Origin: Idiomarina xiamenensis 10-D-4
Lineage (GTDB): Bacteria > Pseudomonadota > Gammaproteobacteria > Enterobacterales > Alteromonadaceae
Reading direction: 5' to 3'
NCBI RefSeq assembly: GCF_000299895.1
Contig: NZ_AMRG01000004.1
Coordinates: 156,583-220,582, forward strand
Length of the DNA: 64,000 nt
The notes beneath the pieces were generated by a model, which saw only the letters and a program-made list of their open reading frames with translations, was not told the DNA's origin and did no database searches. The position numbers and the translations under genes are program-made. Shown in pieces: positions 16,619-26,134 of this stretch (position 1 is the first letter of the stretch; each line of letters begins with the position of its first letter).

Positions 16619-17530
16619 ATGGCAAATGCAAATGAGTTAATGCAGCAACTAAAACTTGGTAAACACACCGATTACCCCGAGCACTATAGCGCCGACTGGC
16701 TGCAAGCCGTTCCGCGTCAAATTAACCGTGATAGCATCGGCTTGCACGCTGCAACCAAACTACCCTTTCATGGTGTTGACGACTGGACCGGTTACGAATT
16801 GTCTTGGCTCAATCAATTGGGTGTTCCACAAGTAGCGGTAGCGCGGTTTCGGGTGCCTGCCGATAGCCCTAATTTGATTGAGTCGAAGTCATTCAAGCTG
16901 TACTTAAACAGTTTTAATGAACAGCAATGGCAAGATTGGCAAAGCGTTACCGACACCATGATCCGCGACCTCAGTGCCTGCGCCGGTGCGCCAGTGACGG
17001 TTAAATTATTCAGTTTGGCGGAATTTACGCAACAGCCGATACAAAACCTGCCCGGGCAATCTATCGACGACTGTTTAAACGCTCATCCTGACCAACCAAC
17101 GGCAGCGCCGATCAGCACTTACGATTACCAGCCGACGCTGTTAGCAGGTGCAGCAGATTTAACTAGCGACGTGGTCAGCGAGACGCTACACAGTCACCTG
17201 CTTAAATCCAATTGCTTGATCACTAATCAACCGGACTGGGGATCGCTGTTAATACGTTATCGGGGACCGAAAATTGATCGGCAAGCGCTGTTGCGTTACC
17301 TGATTTCGTTTCGCCGCCATAATGAATTTCATGAACAATGTGTGGAGCGTATTTTTACCGACTTGATGCACTATTGTGGTTGTCAGCAATTGACCGTTTA
17401 TGCGCGCTATACGCGCCGTGGCGGGTTGGATATCAATCCGTTTCGTTCTAATGTGGCAACCAGTGCCGCAGAGAATGCCGACGATAATGCCGCAGAGCCA
17501 CTGCTAGTACAGCGGCTCTGTCGGCAATAG
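16619..17530 (+). CDS. queF: NADPH-dependent 7-cyano-7-deazaguanine reductase QueF
   Basis: Reduces preQ0 to preQ1 in queuosine synthesis. This is the long (YqcD, tandem T-fold) form at 303 residues. The QueF motif [13 protein letters not shown] lies near residues 85-97 and the catalytic-cysteine region [15 protein letters not shown] near 195-208. [11 protein letters not shown], which binds the substrate, follows. I chose the ATG at 16619, which has GGAGG nine bases upstream; an in-frame ATG at 16574 adds 15 unrelated residues. Confidence 0.96.
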   Translation: MANANELMQQLKLGKHTDYPEHYSADWLQAVPRQINRDSIGLHAATKLPFHGVDDWTGYELSWLNQLGVPQVAVARFRVPADSPNLIESKSFKLYLNSFNEQQWQDWQSVTDTMIRDLSACAGAPVTVKLFSLAEFTQQPIQNLPGQSIDDCLNAHPDQPTAAPISTYDYQPTLLAGAADLTSDVVSETLHSHLLKSNCLITNQPDWGSLLIRYRGPKIDRQALLRYLISFRRHNEFHEQCVERIFTDLMHYCGCQQLTVYARYTRRGGLDINPFRSNVATSAAENADDNAAEPLLVQRLCRQ

Positions 17531-17556
17531 CCTAAGCGTGTTTATCAGCAATAGCC

Positions 17557-19368
17557 TTAAGCGTCTTTGTCTGCGGCTGGGTAGTCGATACCTAGCCACT
17601 GCTCAAAACGCTGCCGCTCGGCGGCACTGGCGTCTGGGTTAACGATAACTTTCGCCTTGCCCTTAGGTTTAGCCCCTAACGTTACAGTTTTCTGCTGCAG
17701 TTGATCGCGGCGGAAAAAACTCACCTGAATTTCATCGCCTGGCTGCTTCATCGCCAACAACGTCGCTAAGCGCTTCTCGGTGACTCGGCTGCCATCAATC
17801 GCCACGATAATATCGTCCGGCGTAAAGCCCGCCTGCCAAGCTGGCTCGCCACGCGACACACGGGTTAGTTGTACACCGTTGTCGTGGGCTTTAGTTTGCC
17901 AGCCAAGATTAACTTGCTGGGCACCATCATCGTCGCCATAAATCAGCTTAAGACCAACATCCGCCAGCAACTTATCCAAGTCGATATCAGCCGGAGAAGT
18001 GACATACTGCTGCCACCAATCTTGCCAGCTTTGCCCGGTTAATTGCTGCAAAACAGCCAGCACATCGGCTGGTTTAAACCCTTGTTCATCGGCGTCAAAT
18101 TGTTGATATAGCGCATCGTGTACATCGCGATAACTGACTTTGCCGTCGCTACGCTTAAGCAACTCAATGTCCAGCAGCCACGACACTAGCTCGCCTTCTG
18201 AATAGATATTCACCGACGAATTGTGAGCACGATCACCCGACTGGTCAATCCAAGCCTCGAATGACGATTGTGCTACCGACATCACCTTGCGACCTGGCTT
18301 GTTGCGGTGGCGTTCAATGTCTTTGGCTAAATTAGCAAAGTACTCTTGCGGCTCCATAATGCCAGCGCGTAACAACAAGTGATCTTGAAAATAGCTGGTC
18401 GAGCCTTCGGCTATCCACAACAATTCGGTGTAGTTCTCTTGCTGATAATCATAAGGCACTAGGCCATCAGGACGATACGCTTTAACGTTCCAAGTGTGCA
18501 CAAATTCATGCGAGGTGGTCGACATGAACGACAAATAATCATCGCGCTCGGCAAAGGTATCGCGTGGACGCTGAATAATGGTCGAGTTTTTATGTTCGGT
18601 AGCACCACCAGCGCCACTGGTGGCGTGGATCATAAACACATAGCGTTGAAACGGATAACTACTCCAAATACTACCCGCTTCGGCGACTAATTTTTGAATA
18701 TCGGCCACGGTTTTATCGACATCGTAGTTACCTTGCCCCCAAAATACGACTTCGTATTGACGGCCGTTTTGCGCAAACTTACGTAACTCGTTAACACCGG
18801 TTTCAATCGGCGAATCGACCAACACATCCCAGTTTGGCGCAACAAAGCTGTGCTCACCGTTAGCCGCCATGCCCGATACGCTGCGCCAGCCAGCGGGCAC
18901 ATCTAAGCTGACTTGCAACGGCTGTTGACGCGACTGCTCGCTGTACATGAATACCGCCGAGGCATCTAAATAGGCGTGGCTATCGTCGATATGACGGCTA
19001 CGGCGACCCAACTGGTTGGCGTACAATTCATAGTTAATGGTGACATCACCAGCGTTGTCTAAAAACACCCGCCAAGTACTTTTATCGATTTTTTTCCAGC
19101 GCAGTTCAGCACCATTTTCAGCGGTTGCAGAAAAATCACGAACGCCGTTGGCTAGGTCTAAAATGTGATAAAAGCCAGTTCGCCAAGCCGGCATCTTAAC
19201 GTCAACATAATCGCCGCTTTGCTCAGCGAAAGTGGTGGTTACGCGCGCACTGTGGTGCTCTGGTGAGGTTAAATCAATGTGATAGTCGGTATCGGCATAA
19301 GCTACCGTACTCGCTAGTCCGTTAATTGCTACTGTCAGCGCACTTAACGTCGCCAGTTTACGAATCAT
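17557..19368 (-). CDS. secreted M61 family peptidase with PDZ domain
   Basis: 603 residues, signal peptide MIRKLATLSALTVAINGLAS ending near TVAYA. It has an N-terminal beta domain (about 26-190), then a gluzincin catalytic domain with HEFVHTWN near 285-292 (zinc histidines and catalytic Glu) and the third ligand in WIAEGSTSYFQD near 316-327. A C-terminal PDZ domain follows near 480-565 (AGFTPDDIIVAIDGSRVTEK). Known members are glycyl aminopeptidases and related periplasmic peptidases. Stands alone, converging on queF with only 26 bases between stops. Confidence 0.92.
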   Translation of the reverse strand: MIRKLATLSALTVAINGLASTVAYADTDYHIDLTSPEHHSARVTTTFAEQSGDYVDVKMPAWRTGFYHILDLANGVRDFSATAENGAELRWKKIDKSTWRVFLDNAGDVTINYELYANQLGRRSRHIDDSHAYLDASAVFMYSEQSRQQPLQVSLDVPAGWRSVSGMAANGEHSFVAPNWDVLVDSPIETGVNELRKFAQNGRQYEVVFWGQGNYDVDKTVADIQKLVAEAGSIWSSYPFQRYVFMIHATSGAGGATEHKNSTIIQRPRDTFAERDDYLSFMSTTSHEFVHTWNVKAYRPDGLVPYDYQQENYTELLWIAEGSTSYFQDHLLLRAGIMEPQEYFANLAKDIERHRNKPGRKVMSVAQSSFEAWIDQSGDRAHNSSVNIYSEGELVSWLLDIELLKRSDGKVSYRDVHDALYQQFDADEQGFKPADVLAVLQQLTGQSWQDWWQQYVTSPADIDLDKLLADVGLKLIYGDDDGAQQVNLGWQTKAHDNGVQLTRVSRGEPAWQAGFTPDDIIVAIDGSRVTEKRLATLLAMKQPGDEIQVSFFRRDQLQQKTVTLGAKPKGKAKVIVNPDASAAERQRFEQWLGIDYPAADKDA

Positions 19369-19668
19369 AAGTCAGCCTCTATTGGTCAGATTACGGCAAA
19401 TATACTAACACGTTTAAAGCGCACAGACCGCTACCAGCGAGCGCCGCTAACCGCTTACCCACGACAACTTAACGAAAATTCAGCAATTCTTCGCTTGCCT
19501 AAGCCGATCGCGATCAAAAGATACGCTCTTTTTGTTAGTTTGCTCGCCTCTACTTACGCTAAACAACACATAGGCGACTAGCGCCCAGCGCGGTAAAATG
19601 GCTAGCGACATCCATTTGTCATAAATCGTCTATAGTATGGATAACGTCATAGTGACATAGGTACGCTA
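19369..19668. other. intergenic region between the M61 peptidase and diguanylate cyclase genes
   Basis: 300 bases, no gene. It should contain both divergent promoters, but I cannot place a good -35/-10 pair: a TTGTCA at 19616 and a TATAGT at 19631 are too close together (9 bases) to pair. A 10-bp palindrome GATCGCGATC lies at about 19505-19518; nothing else stands out. Confidence 0.3.
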
Positions 19669-21261
19669 GTGGATTCGAAAAATACCCAGCAACTCGAACT
19701 CGAACAAATCAGCAAACGCTTACAAGACGCGTTAACCGCACGCACTCAGCTAGAGTATCGTTATGAGCAAGATGTTAGCCAACTGAGTCGCTTTATTGCG
19801 CAGCTGATCACGGCGGGGCAAGGCTTAGATGGTCAATTAGACGGTCCACTCATGAAGTTGCGCCAACAACTACAAAGTAAACCTGATTTGGACTTACTGG
19901 CGCCACAACTCAAGCAGCTAACCCATAACTTACAAGCCTTTGGCCTAAAGCTAAAACAACAGTTACGCGACTGTTACGACATCAGCAACGAAGTGACCGA
20001 ATACTTACGGACAAAATTCAGTCAGCAGCCGCAGCAACGGCAACAACTCAGACAGTTGCTCGATGCTTTAGATAGCCCCAATCTAACCCTATTACACTAT
20101 GTGCCAATATTATTATCGTTGTTAAAGCTGTTACAACAGTTGCCAGTCGCTAAGCACAAAACGGCTGAGGCTCACGCCGAGGATGCGGGTACGACACAGA
20201 CGTCAATGGCGGCAGACGATATTCGACAGATCCGCGATGAGCTGCTTAATCAACTCAGCATGATCGAATTCCCACAAGCCAGTGCCGCCGACGTCAATCA
20301 ATTACGCCAAGCGCTACTACAAACCGAGCAACGCGACCAGTTACTGCAGCAATGCTTGGCGATTATTCGTATCATCGTCAAAAACATTCATCAAGAACGA
20401 CTCTCGGCGCAACAATTCTTGCTGTCGTTAAACGACACCTTGGCGTTAGTCCATGCTGGACTTGCCGAAGTTGATCAAAGCAGTCAGCAACATCATCAGG
20501 CGCAACGGCAATTAAGCGAACAAATTCAGAATGATGTACAGGGCATGAGTAACAGTGTAGAGTCGGCTACACAGCTGCAAGATTTGAAACGTGATATTCA
20601 GCAGCATGTCAGCATCATTGCTCAAGCACTGCAGAAAAAAGCCTCGTTAGAGCAACAACAGCAGCAAGACATGCAGCGCCAGTTAGCGCAGATGCAAACA
20701 CGTTTACAAGAAGTGGAGCACGAGGCCGACAGCTATAAAAAGCGGTTGGCCGAACAAAAATTCAAAAGCTTACAGGATTCGCTAACACGGCTGCCTAATC
20801 GAACCGCGTTTGAGGAACGTCTGGAGCTTGAATATAAGCGTTGGCAACGCGCTAAAACGCCGCTGGCGTTAGCGGTTGCCGACATCGATCATTTTAAGCG
20901 TATCAACGATAACTATGGTCACATTGCTGGCGATAAAACGCTGCAAGTTATCGCAAACATGCTGAAGAAGTCATTACGGGAAACCGACTTTGTGTGTCGG
21001 TACGGCGGTGAAGAGTTTGTCATTATTTTTCCACAAACCGCTATTGCAGAAGTGACTGCGGTGTTGAACAGCACACGGGAAAGGATTAAACAAATCCCGT
21101 TTAAGTTTCGTCAACAAGACATTCGCATCAGCATATCGATAGGCGCAGCAGGTTTTACTCGTCCACAGGACGACATCGCACAAGTGTTTGAGCGCGCCGA
21201 TAAAGCGCTCTATCGTGCCAAACGTCAAGGACGTGACCAAGTAGTTATCGACGCCAGCTAA
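19669..21261 (+). CDS. GGDEF diguanylate cyclase with long coiled-coil N terminus
   Basis: Makes cyclic di-GMP from two GTP. 530 residues: residues 1-360 are helical, Gln-rich and coiled-coil with no membrane segment, followed by a GGDEF domain (about 365-530). The active site is GGEEF near 446, preceded by an allosteric I-site RETD five residues upstream, so product inhibition is expected. DSLTRLPNRTAFEERL opens the domain. GTG start with AGG upstream. Probably cytosolic; the coiled coil likely dimerises the enzyme. Signal sensed is unknown. A hairpin follows the stop. Confidence 0.92.
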   Translation: MDSKNTQQLELEQISKRLQDALTARTQLEYRYEQDVSQLSRFIAQLITAGQGLDGQLDGPLMKLRQQLQSKPDLDLLAPQLKQLTHNLQAFGLKLKQQLRDCYDISNEVTEYLRTKFSQQPQQRQQLRQLLDALDSPNLTLLHYVPILLSLLKLLQQLPVAKHKTAEAHAEDAGTTQTSMAADDIRQIRDELLNQLSMIEFPQASAADVNQLRQALLQTEQRDQLLQQCLAIIRIIVKNIHQERLSAQQFLLSLNDTLALVHAGLAEVDQSSQQHHQAQRQLSEQIQNDVQGMSNSVESATQLQDLKRDIQQHVSIIAQALQKKASLEQQQQQDMQRQLAQMQTRLQEVEHEADSYKKRLAEQKFKSLQDSLTRLPNRTAFEERLELEYKRWQRAKTPLALAVADIDHFKRINDNYGHIAGDKTLQVIANMLKKSLRETDFVCRYGGEEFVIIFPQTAIAEVTAVLNSTRERIKQIPFKFRQQDIRISISIGAAGFTRPQDDIAQVFERADKALYRAKRQGRDQVVIDAS

Positions 21262-21283
21262 GGCGCTGTAAACACAGCCTTAG
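21258..21283 (+). terminator. hairpin after the diguanylate cyclase
   Basis: CTAAGG...CCTTAG with an inner CTGT/ACAG stem begins at the stop codon. There is no T tract, so it may be a processing or weak termination signal before ppnN. Confidence 0.35.
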
Positions 21284-21322
21284 CGGCGTGATAAGCGTAG
21301 TAAGTTCAGGAGAACGACATTA

Positions 21323-22678
21323 ATGCGAGCTAGTATTTCCCCGCAGGGCAGCATGTCACTGCTGTCACAATTAGAAATTGAACGACTCAAACAATCGTCG
21401 AACAGTGATTTATACAAACTTTTTCGTAACTGCTGCCTAGCGGTATTAAACGCCGGTAGTAACACCGACAGCAGTGCTGAAATTTACGACCGTTATCAAG
21501 ATTTTGCGGTTAATATTTTACGCCGTGAACGTGGCGTCAAATTAGAATTAATCGAACCCCCGCAAGAAGCCTTTGTTGATGGCGTTTTAATTAACGGTAT
21601 TCAAGAGCATCTAGAAGCCGTATTACGTGACATTCTGTTCACCGGTGACCGTTATAATGTCGAATCGTTAGTCGATGCCGACAGTGCCACCCTCACCCAT
21701 GTGGTATTTGATATTCTGCGTAACTCACGCACCATCAAACCGATGGACGAGCCTAGCATGGTGGTGTGCTGGGGCGGCCACTCGATCAGCGAAGTTGAAT
21801 ACAAATACAGCAAAGAAGTCGGTTATCAATTAGGCCTGCGCGGCTTGAATATTTGTACCGGTTGCGGTCCGGGCGCGATGAAAGGCCCGATGAAAGGCGC
21901 CACTATCGGCCATGCCAAGCAACGTTTAGCTAATGGCCGTTATTTGGGCTTAACCGAACCGGGCATTATTGCCGCTGAGCCACCTAACCCGATTGTTAAC
22001 GAGCTGGTCATCCTGCCCGATATCGAAAAACGCTTAGAAGCCTTTGTGCGTACCGGTCACGGCATCGTCATCTTCCCCGGTGGCGCTGGCACCGCAGAAG
22101 AGCTGTTGTATATTTTGGGCATTATGATGCACCCGAAAAACCAGCAGCAAAGTCTGCCGATTATTTTAACCGGTCCGCCAAGCAGCAAAGCTTACTTTGA
22201 AGCCTTGGATGAATTTATTAAACAAACGCTGGGTGAAGAAGCCCGTAACTGGTATCGCATCATCGTCGGCGACCCACAAGCGGTTGCGCAACATATGCAC
22301 GCCGGTATGGCCAGTGTACGGCAGTATCGCCGCGATTCAGGCGACGCTTACTACTTTAACTGGACGCTGTTTATCGATGAAGACTTCCAGCATCCGTTTG
22401 TGCCAACCCACGAAAACGTCGCCAATTTGAACCTGCACACCGAGCAAGCCCCAGAAAAGCTGGCCGCCAACCTGCGCCGTGCTTTCTCGGCAATTGTCTC
22501 AGGCAACGTTAAAGACGAAGGCATTCGTCGCATTAAAGAGCACGGCAAGTTCGAAATCCATGGTGAGAAGCAGCTGATGCAGCGGCTAGATAAGTTACTG
22601 CAAGCCTTCGTCGAGCAAGGCCGCATGAAATTGCCCGGGTCGGTTTATCACCCCTGCTATAAAGTTATTACCGACTGA
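21323..22678 (+). CDS. ppnN: pyrimidine/purine nucleotide 5'-monophosphate nucleosidase PpnN
   Basis: Cleaves nucleoside monophosphates to base and ribose 5-phosphate; the E. coli enzyme (YgdH) is stimulated by (p)ppGpp. 451 residues, colinear with E. coli PpnN from [19 protein letters not shown] through [18 protein letters not shown]. The LOG-type catalytic region has [20 protein letters not shown] and [17 protein letters not shown] (PGGxGTxxE motif). AGGAG lies 11 bases before the ATG. A good terminator follows. Confidence 0.96.
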   Translation: MRASISPQGSMSLLSQLEIERLKQSSNSDLYKLFRNCCLAVLNAGSNTDSSAEIYDRYQDFAVNILRRERGVKLELIEPPQEAFVDGVLINGIQEHLEAVLRDILFTGDRYNVESLVDADSATLTHVVFDILRNSRTIKPMDEPSMVVCWGGHSISEVEYKYSKEVGYQLGLRGLNICTGCGPGAMKGPMKGATIGHAKQRLANGRYLGLTEPGIIAAEPPNPIVNELVILPDIEKRLEAFVRTGHGIVIFPGGAGTAEELLYILGIMMHPKNQQQSLPIILTGPPSSKAYFEALDEFIKQTLGEEARNWYRIIVGDPQAVAQHMHAGMASVRQYRRDSGDAYYFNWTLFIDEDFQHPFVPTHENVANLNLHTEQAPEKLAANLRRAFSAIVSGNVKDEGIRRIKEHGKFEIHGEKQLMQRLDKLLQAFVEQGRMKLPGSVYHPCYKVITD

Positions 22679-22705
22679 TTTTAAGTGAGTCGGACATTTA
22701 GCTAC

Positions 22706-22734
22706 AAGCCTGACCTTACCTCTCAGGCTTTTTT
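22706..22734 (+). terminator. rho-independent terminator after ppnN
   Basis: 8-bp stem AAGCCTGA/TCAGGCTT with a 9-base loop, running directly into a T tract (TTTTTT counting the stem end). Confidence 0.88.
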
Positions 22735-22860
22735 ACTTTAAGAAGTGGAGATTCAGCTTATGCTTCAACTAGGCTTGTGTGTTTGAATTCGCTACACTAG
22801 CTGATAGCTTTTTTTTTGGCTGTCGATGCGCGACTAGCTGCCCATAAGTGATGTGGACGA

Positions 22861-23235
22861 ATGAAAACAAAAGTATTTAAAATTGTGGCGATTGGCTTTT
22901 TAATTTATGCCGCCGCTGCGCTGGCTATTCTGTCGCTGTATCAAGCCGATCCAAACAGTATGAACTGGCAAGAGCGGGAAACCTTCAATCTAAAAAATAT
23001 TGGTTTGCTGGATATTGGTACCCCCAAAGATGACGTCATCCGAAAACTGGGGTCGCCGGATATTAGTGAAGGCAAAGAAACCGAGAAGGGACCGGTACTG
23101 GTGCTGTTTTATCGTACTCATCATGTTAAATCGGACGGCATCACCACACGCGATGAATGCACACCGTTGTTGTTTCGCGATAACCTGTTGATCGGCTGGG
23201 GCGAAGATGCCTACAGCGAGTATCTGAAGTTTTAA
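22861..23235 (+). CDS. DUF3192 family membrane-anchored protein
   Basis: 124 residues. An N-terminal hydrophobic anchor (VFKIVAIGFLIYAAAALAIL) without a lipobox cysteine is followed by the DUF3192 domain: LLDIGTPKDDVIRKLGSPD, then VLFYRTHHVKSDGITTRDEC. It is the paralogue of the lipoprotein at 15288-15659 but is kept in the membrane by an uncleaved helix rather than a lipid. The SmpA/BamE-like pattern (G-T/S-x-x-x-V-x-x-x-L-G-x-P) suggests an envelope role; that is inference. The next gene starts only four bases downstream. Confidence 0.82.
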   Translation: MKTKVFKIVAIGFLIYAAAALAILSLYQADPNSMNWQERETFNLKNIGLLDIGTPKDDVIRKLGSPDISEGKETEKGPVLVLFYRTHHVKSDGITTRDECTPLLFRDNLLIGWGEDAYSEYLKF

Positions 23236-23239
23236 ACTG

Positions 23240-24780
23240 ATGCCCGCGAGTTGGTTTGTCAGTAGCGCCGACGCCTGCCATCAGCATCAACCGGAGCGGC
23301 TTTGGCAGCAGGTACAAGCGCTTTACCAAGCATTACCAAAACATCCCGAAATTTGGCTTGCCCTGCATTATGATGGTGAGCAAGTACCGCTAGCGCAGCG
23401 CCAGCCATTGTTAACGCTACTGTATAGCTTGCGTTTATCAATGGCGGCGAACTGGCATCCCAAGTATCAACAGTTGGCAGCGGTGGCTTGTCTTAGCGCG
23501 CTACTCAAACACGACCCTGACTATTGGCGCCAACGAGGCGTACAACATCCGTTGTGGTTGGCGGCGTTAGAACAAAGCCATACCCCTCCCGCTATCCGGC
23601 AACACCTGCGTTTGATACTAGCGGTGGTGGTACAGCATCAACAGCAAACCCCACAACCACAATGGCGTTACTGGTGGCAGGCCGCCTTGCAGCAACCTCA
23701 GCGTGAAATTTGGCAATGGCTACAACAGCTCGCCGAGCAACAGTATTTTAGTTATGGCACGCCGCTGCAGCTAACCAATAAAGCGGGTAAAAGCCGGCGG
23801 TTCTGGCTCCTGAAGTGCAACGCGGACGCTTGTTTATTGGTCGATGAAGAGCATAAGCGCATGCAATTACCGACCTCGCGCTTGCTGGCTTTAAGCCAGC
23901 CGCATGATGCCCAAGCTGACCCCGTTAGCCTGCGCCTTGACGACGCACAACTACAGCGTTTATCCAATACCAGCTATAGTCGTTACTGGCCAAAGCCGGA
24001 AAGTTTAAGCTGGCAAGCACCAAAAACCATGCTGCGCGCTCTACGACGCTTCGCCGACGGCGATGGCGACGGCAAATCGTTGGCCGATACCCTACGTCGC
24101 TACCCGGCCTTAGCCGAAGCCTTGCGCCACAGTGCGAGCCACAGTAGCCAGCCCGGCTCGTCGTTACGCCCGGCCGCGCTGACCACGCAGCAGGCCTTGC
24201 TATGGTTGGGTCCGCAACGCAGCGCTGCTCATCTTGCGATTGCCAGTCTGGAGCAACAGCTACAACGCCGACAGTTTCCGCTCAACCGCGATTTACAGCA
24301 ACGGCAACAATTATTTGCCCATTGTTTGAGCTTACTATTGGCCCACACGCAACTGCAACTGGGCGTAAATAGTCGTTTGTTAAGTGCCTTGTTCTGTGCC
24401 GACTTACAGCGTCAAAGCGCATTGCTACGACACCCGCATTGGCCCCGCCAGGGGCTGATTCAACAATGGCATTGTAGTGGTTGGTTAGGGCTCGGTAGCG
24501 ACGCTATCGACACCCGTTTTTCACGCCAATTGGCACAACGCTGGTTGCAACCCGACAGCGTACCACGGCTATTGAATGCCGCTGACTGGCAGCCGCAACA
24601 GGTGTGTTAATCGCCGCCAGTGCCGCTGTTTGCTGGCTATTACAGAGCGATTGGCGTTGGCATAACGATGCGAAACAACAGTGGCAACAAGCACTGCAAA
24701 GTTGTCACTTGAACCCCGCGCAGTGGCAACAGTTGGCTCGCCGTGCGGCATTAGCGCAACAAACTTATTGCCCACTATAA
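23240..24780 (+). pseudogene. frameshifted gene for a Gln-rich helical protein (HDOD-like?), unknown function
   Basis: The main frame runs from 23240 to a TAA at 24608-24610 (456 residues). Just before that stop the sequence reads CAGGTGTGTTAA. Moving to the frame starting GTG at 24604 gives 58 further sense codons to TAA at 24778, with the same Trp/Gln/Leu-rich composition (for example SDWRWHNDAKQQWQQALQS). A duplicated GT/TG dinucleotide explains this. The C-terminal half (about 255-400) loosely resembles an HDOD fold, with ALLWLGPQRSAAHLAIASLE and a later helical bundle, but the resemblance is weak. It may be a real mutation, a phase-variable site or a read error. Confidence 0.6.
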
Positions 24781-24796
24781 TTTTCGCGAATACCCG

Positions 24797-24997
24797 CTAT
24801 AGTACAAGTAATTGCCACAGCCAAGCAGCCGCTACAACGCCACCTGCGCCGATCATCATCGCCATCAACTTGGCCGCGCCAGCGCCGCTTTCTGGTTCGC
24901 TTAGCTGAATCGTGGTATAAATCCCAAGCGCTATGCGCTTAAGGTCGTCATAGAGCAGACCTAGCTCGCCTAGGCGATCGGACTGGTTAATAGCCAC
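24797..24997 (-). CDS. possible small membrane protein (66 residues)
   Basis: GTG start. Residues 1-38 are soluble and amphipathic (NQSDRLGELGLLYDDLKRIA), and residues 41-66 form one membrane span (AKLMAMMIGAGGVVAAAWLW). The composition looks protein-like rather than random, and the frame is free of other genes, between the frameshifted gene and isocitrate dehydrogenase. There is no clear ribosome binding site, which lowers confidence. Not recognised; overall layout recalls small tail-anchored envelope proteins. Confidence 0.4.
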   Translation of the reverse strand: MAINQSDRLGELGLLYDDLKRIALGIYTTIQLSEPESGAGAAKLMAMMIGAGGVVAAAWLWQLLVL

Positions 24998-25035
24998 TCA
25001 GTAGCAACGTTGTTAGCAGCAAAAGGAACTCCTCA

Positions 25036-26046
25036 ATGAGCAAAAAAATCACCGTGATCCCCGGCGACGGTATCGGCCCGGACATCATTCAGTCGGCCTT
25101 ACAAATTTTGGATAAAGCTGGCTGTGAGTTCGACTACGAAATGGTCGACGCGGGTCTGACTGCGCTAGAAAAAACCGGAGAACTGCTGCCTGCTGCGACG
25201 CTTGACGCCATTGCGCGTAACGGCGTGACGCTAAAAGGCCCATTAACCACGCCTGTAGGCGAAGGCTTTACCTCGATTAATGTCAGTCTGCGTAAGCAGT
25301 TCGGGTTGTATGCCAATGTCCGCCCGGTAACCTCATTCAAAGGCACTAAAGCGCGCTACGAAGATATCGACATTATTACCGTGCGCGAAAACACCGAAGG
25401 CATGTACTCTGGCTTAGGCCAGATCACCGCTGACGACGGTAGTTATGCCGAAGCCAAAAGCCGTATTACTCGCGCAGGTGCTGAGCGTATTGTGCGTTTT
25501 GCGTATGAATTGGCTAAGCGTGAGGGCCGTAAAAAAGTCACCGCGGTACACAAAGCCAACATTTTAAAGTCGACGTCGGGGCTGTTTTTAACGGTTGCCC
25601 GTGAAGTCGCCAAAGAGTACCCAGAAATCGAATCAGCAGAGATGATCGTCGATGCTGCCTGCATGCGCTTGGTGATGAATCCGGAAGACTTTGATGTGAT
25701 CGTCACCACCAACCTGTTCGGCGATATTTTATCGGATTTATGCGCTGGCTTGGTCGGCGGTTTAGGCATGGCGCCAGGCGCAAACATCGGTCAAGATTGC
25801 TCAATTTTCGAGGCGGTACACGGCTCAGCCCCAGATATCGCCGGTAAGAATCTAGCCAACCCTAGCTCGGTGATCTTGGCTTCGATTCAAATGCTCGAAT
25901 ATTTAGAAATGCCCGAGCAAGCGGCGCGTATTCGCAGCGCATTAGCCGATGTTATCGCCAGCGGTGACCGCACCACCCGCGATTTGGGCGGTAGTCACGG
26001 CACCACCGACTTTACCCAAGCGGTTTTAGATCGGTTAGCCGATTAA
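25036..26046 (+). CDS. isocitrate dehydrogenase, NAD-type (isocitrate/isopropylmalate dehydrogenase family)
   Basis: TCA-cycle beta-decarboxylating dehydrogenase. 336 residues, much shorter than the about 416-residue E. coli Icd and like the mitochondrial IDH3/archaeal type. Motifs: VIPGDGIGPDI at the N terminus, substrate loop TPVGEGFTSINVSLRKQFGL, IDIITVRENTEGMYSG, and the cofactor region FEAVHGSAPDIAGKNLANP. The 3-isopropylmalate dehydrogenase loop is absent, so isocitrate is preferred. The NAD preference is inferred from family type. AAGGA precedes the ATG; own terminator follows. Confidence 0.88.
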   Translation: MSKKITVIPGDGIGPDIIQSALQILDKAGCEFDYEMVDAGLTALEKTGELLPAATLDAIARNGVTLKGPLTTPVGEGFTSINVSLRKQFGLYANVRPVTSFKGTKARYEDIDIITVRENTEGMYSGLGQITADDGSYAEAKSRITRAGAERIVRFAYELAKREGRKKVTAVHKANILKSTSGLFLTVAREVAKEYPEIESAEMIVDAACMRLVMNPEDFDVIVTTNLFGDILSDLCAGLVGGLGMAPGANIGQDCSIFEAVHGSAPDIAGKNLANPSSVILASIQMLEYLEMPEQAARIRSALADVIASGDRTTRDLGGSHGTTDFTQAVLDRLAD

Positions 26047-26063
26047 TCATCCTTGCCAACGCT

Positions 26064-26099
26064 AAAAAAACGGCTCAGATAACTGCTGAGCCGTTTTTT
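26064..26099. terminator. bidirectional terminator between isocitrate dehydrogenase and rlmM
   Basis: 8-bp stem CGGCTCAG/CTGAGCCG with a 7-base loop, flanked by seven A on the left and six T on the right, so it can stop both converging transcripts. Confidence 0.92.
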
Positions 26100-26134
26100 A
26101 TTGCCGTTTTGAGGCGGTACACGAATCAACAACG

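Noticed and set aside
19505..19518. GATCGCGATC palindrome as an operator
   Set aside because: Only ten bases and of a kind common by chance in GATC/CGATCG-rich genomes; no promoter elements around it.
24681..24908. 75-codon plus-strand frame across 24681-24908
   Set aside because: Overlaps the restored 3' end of the frameshifted gene in another frame and is antisense to the better 66-residue frame.
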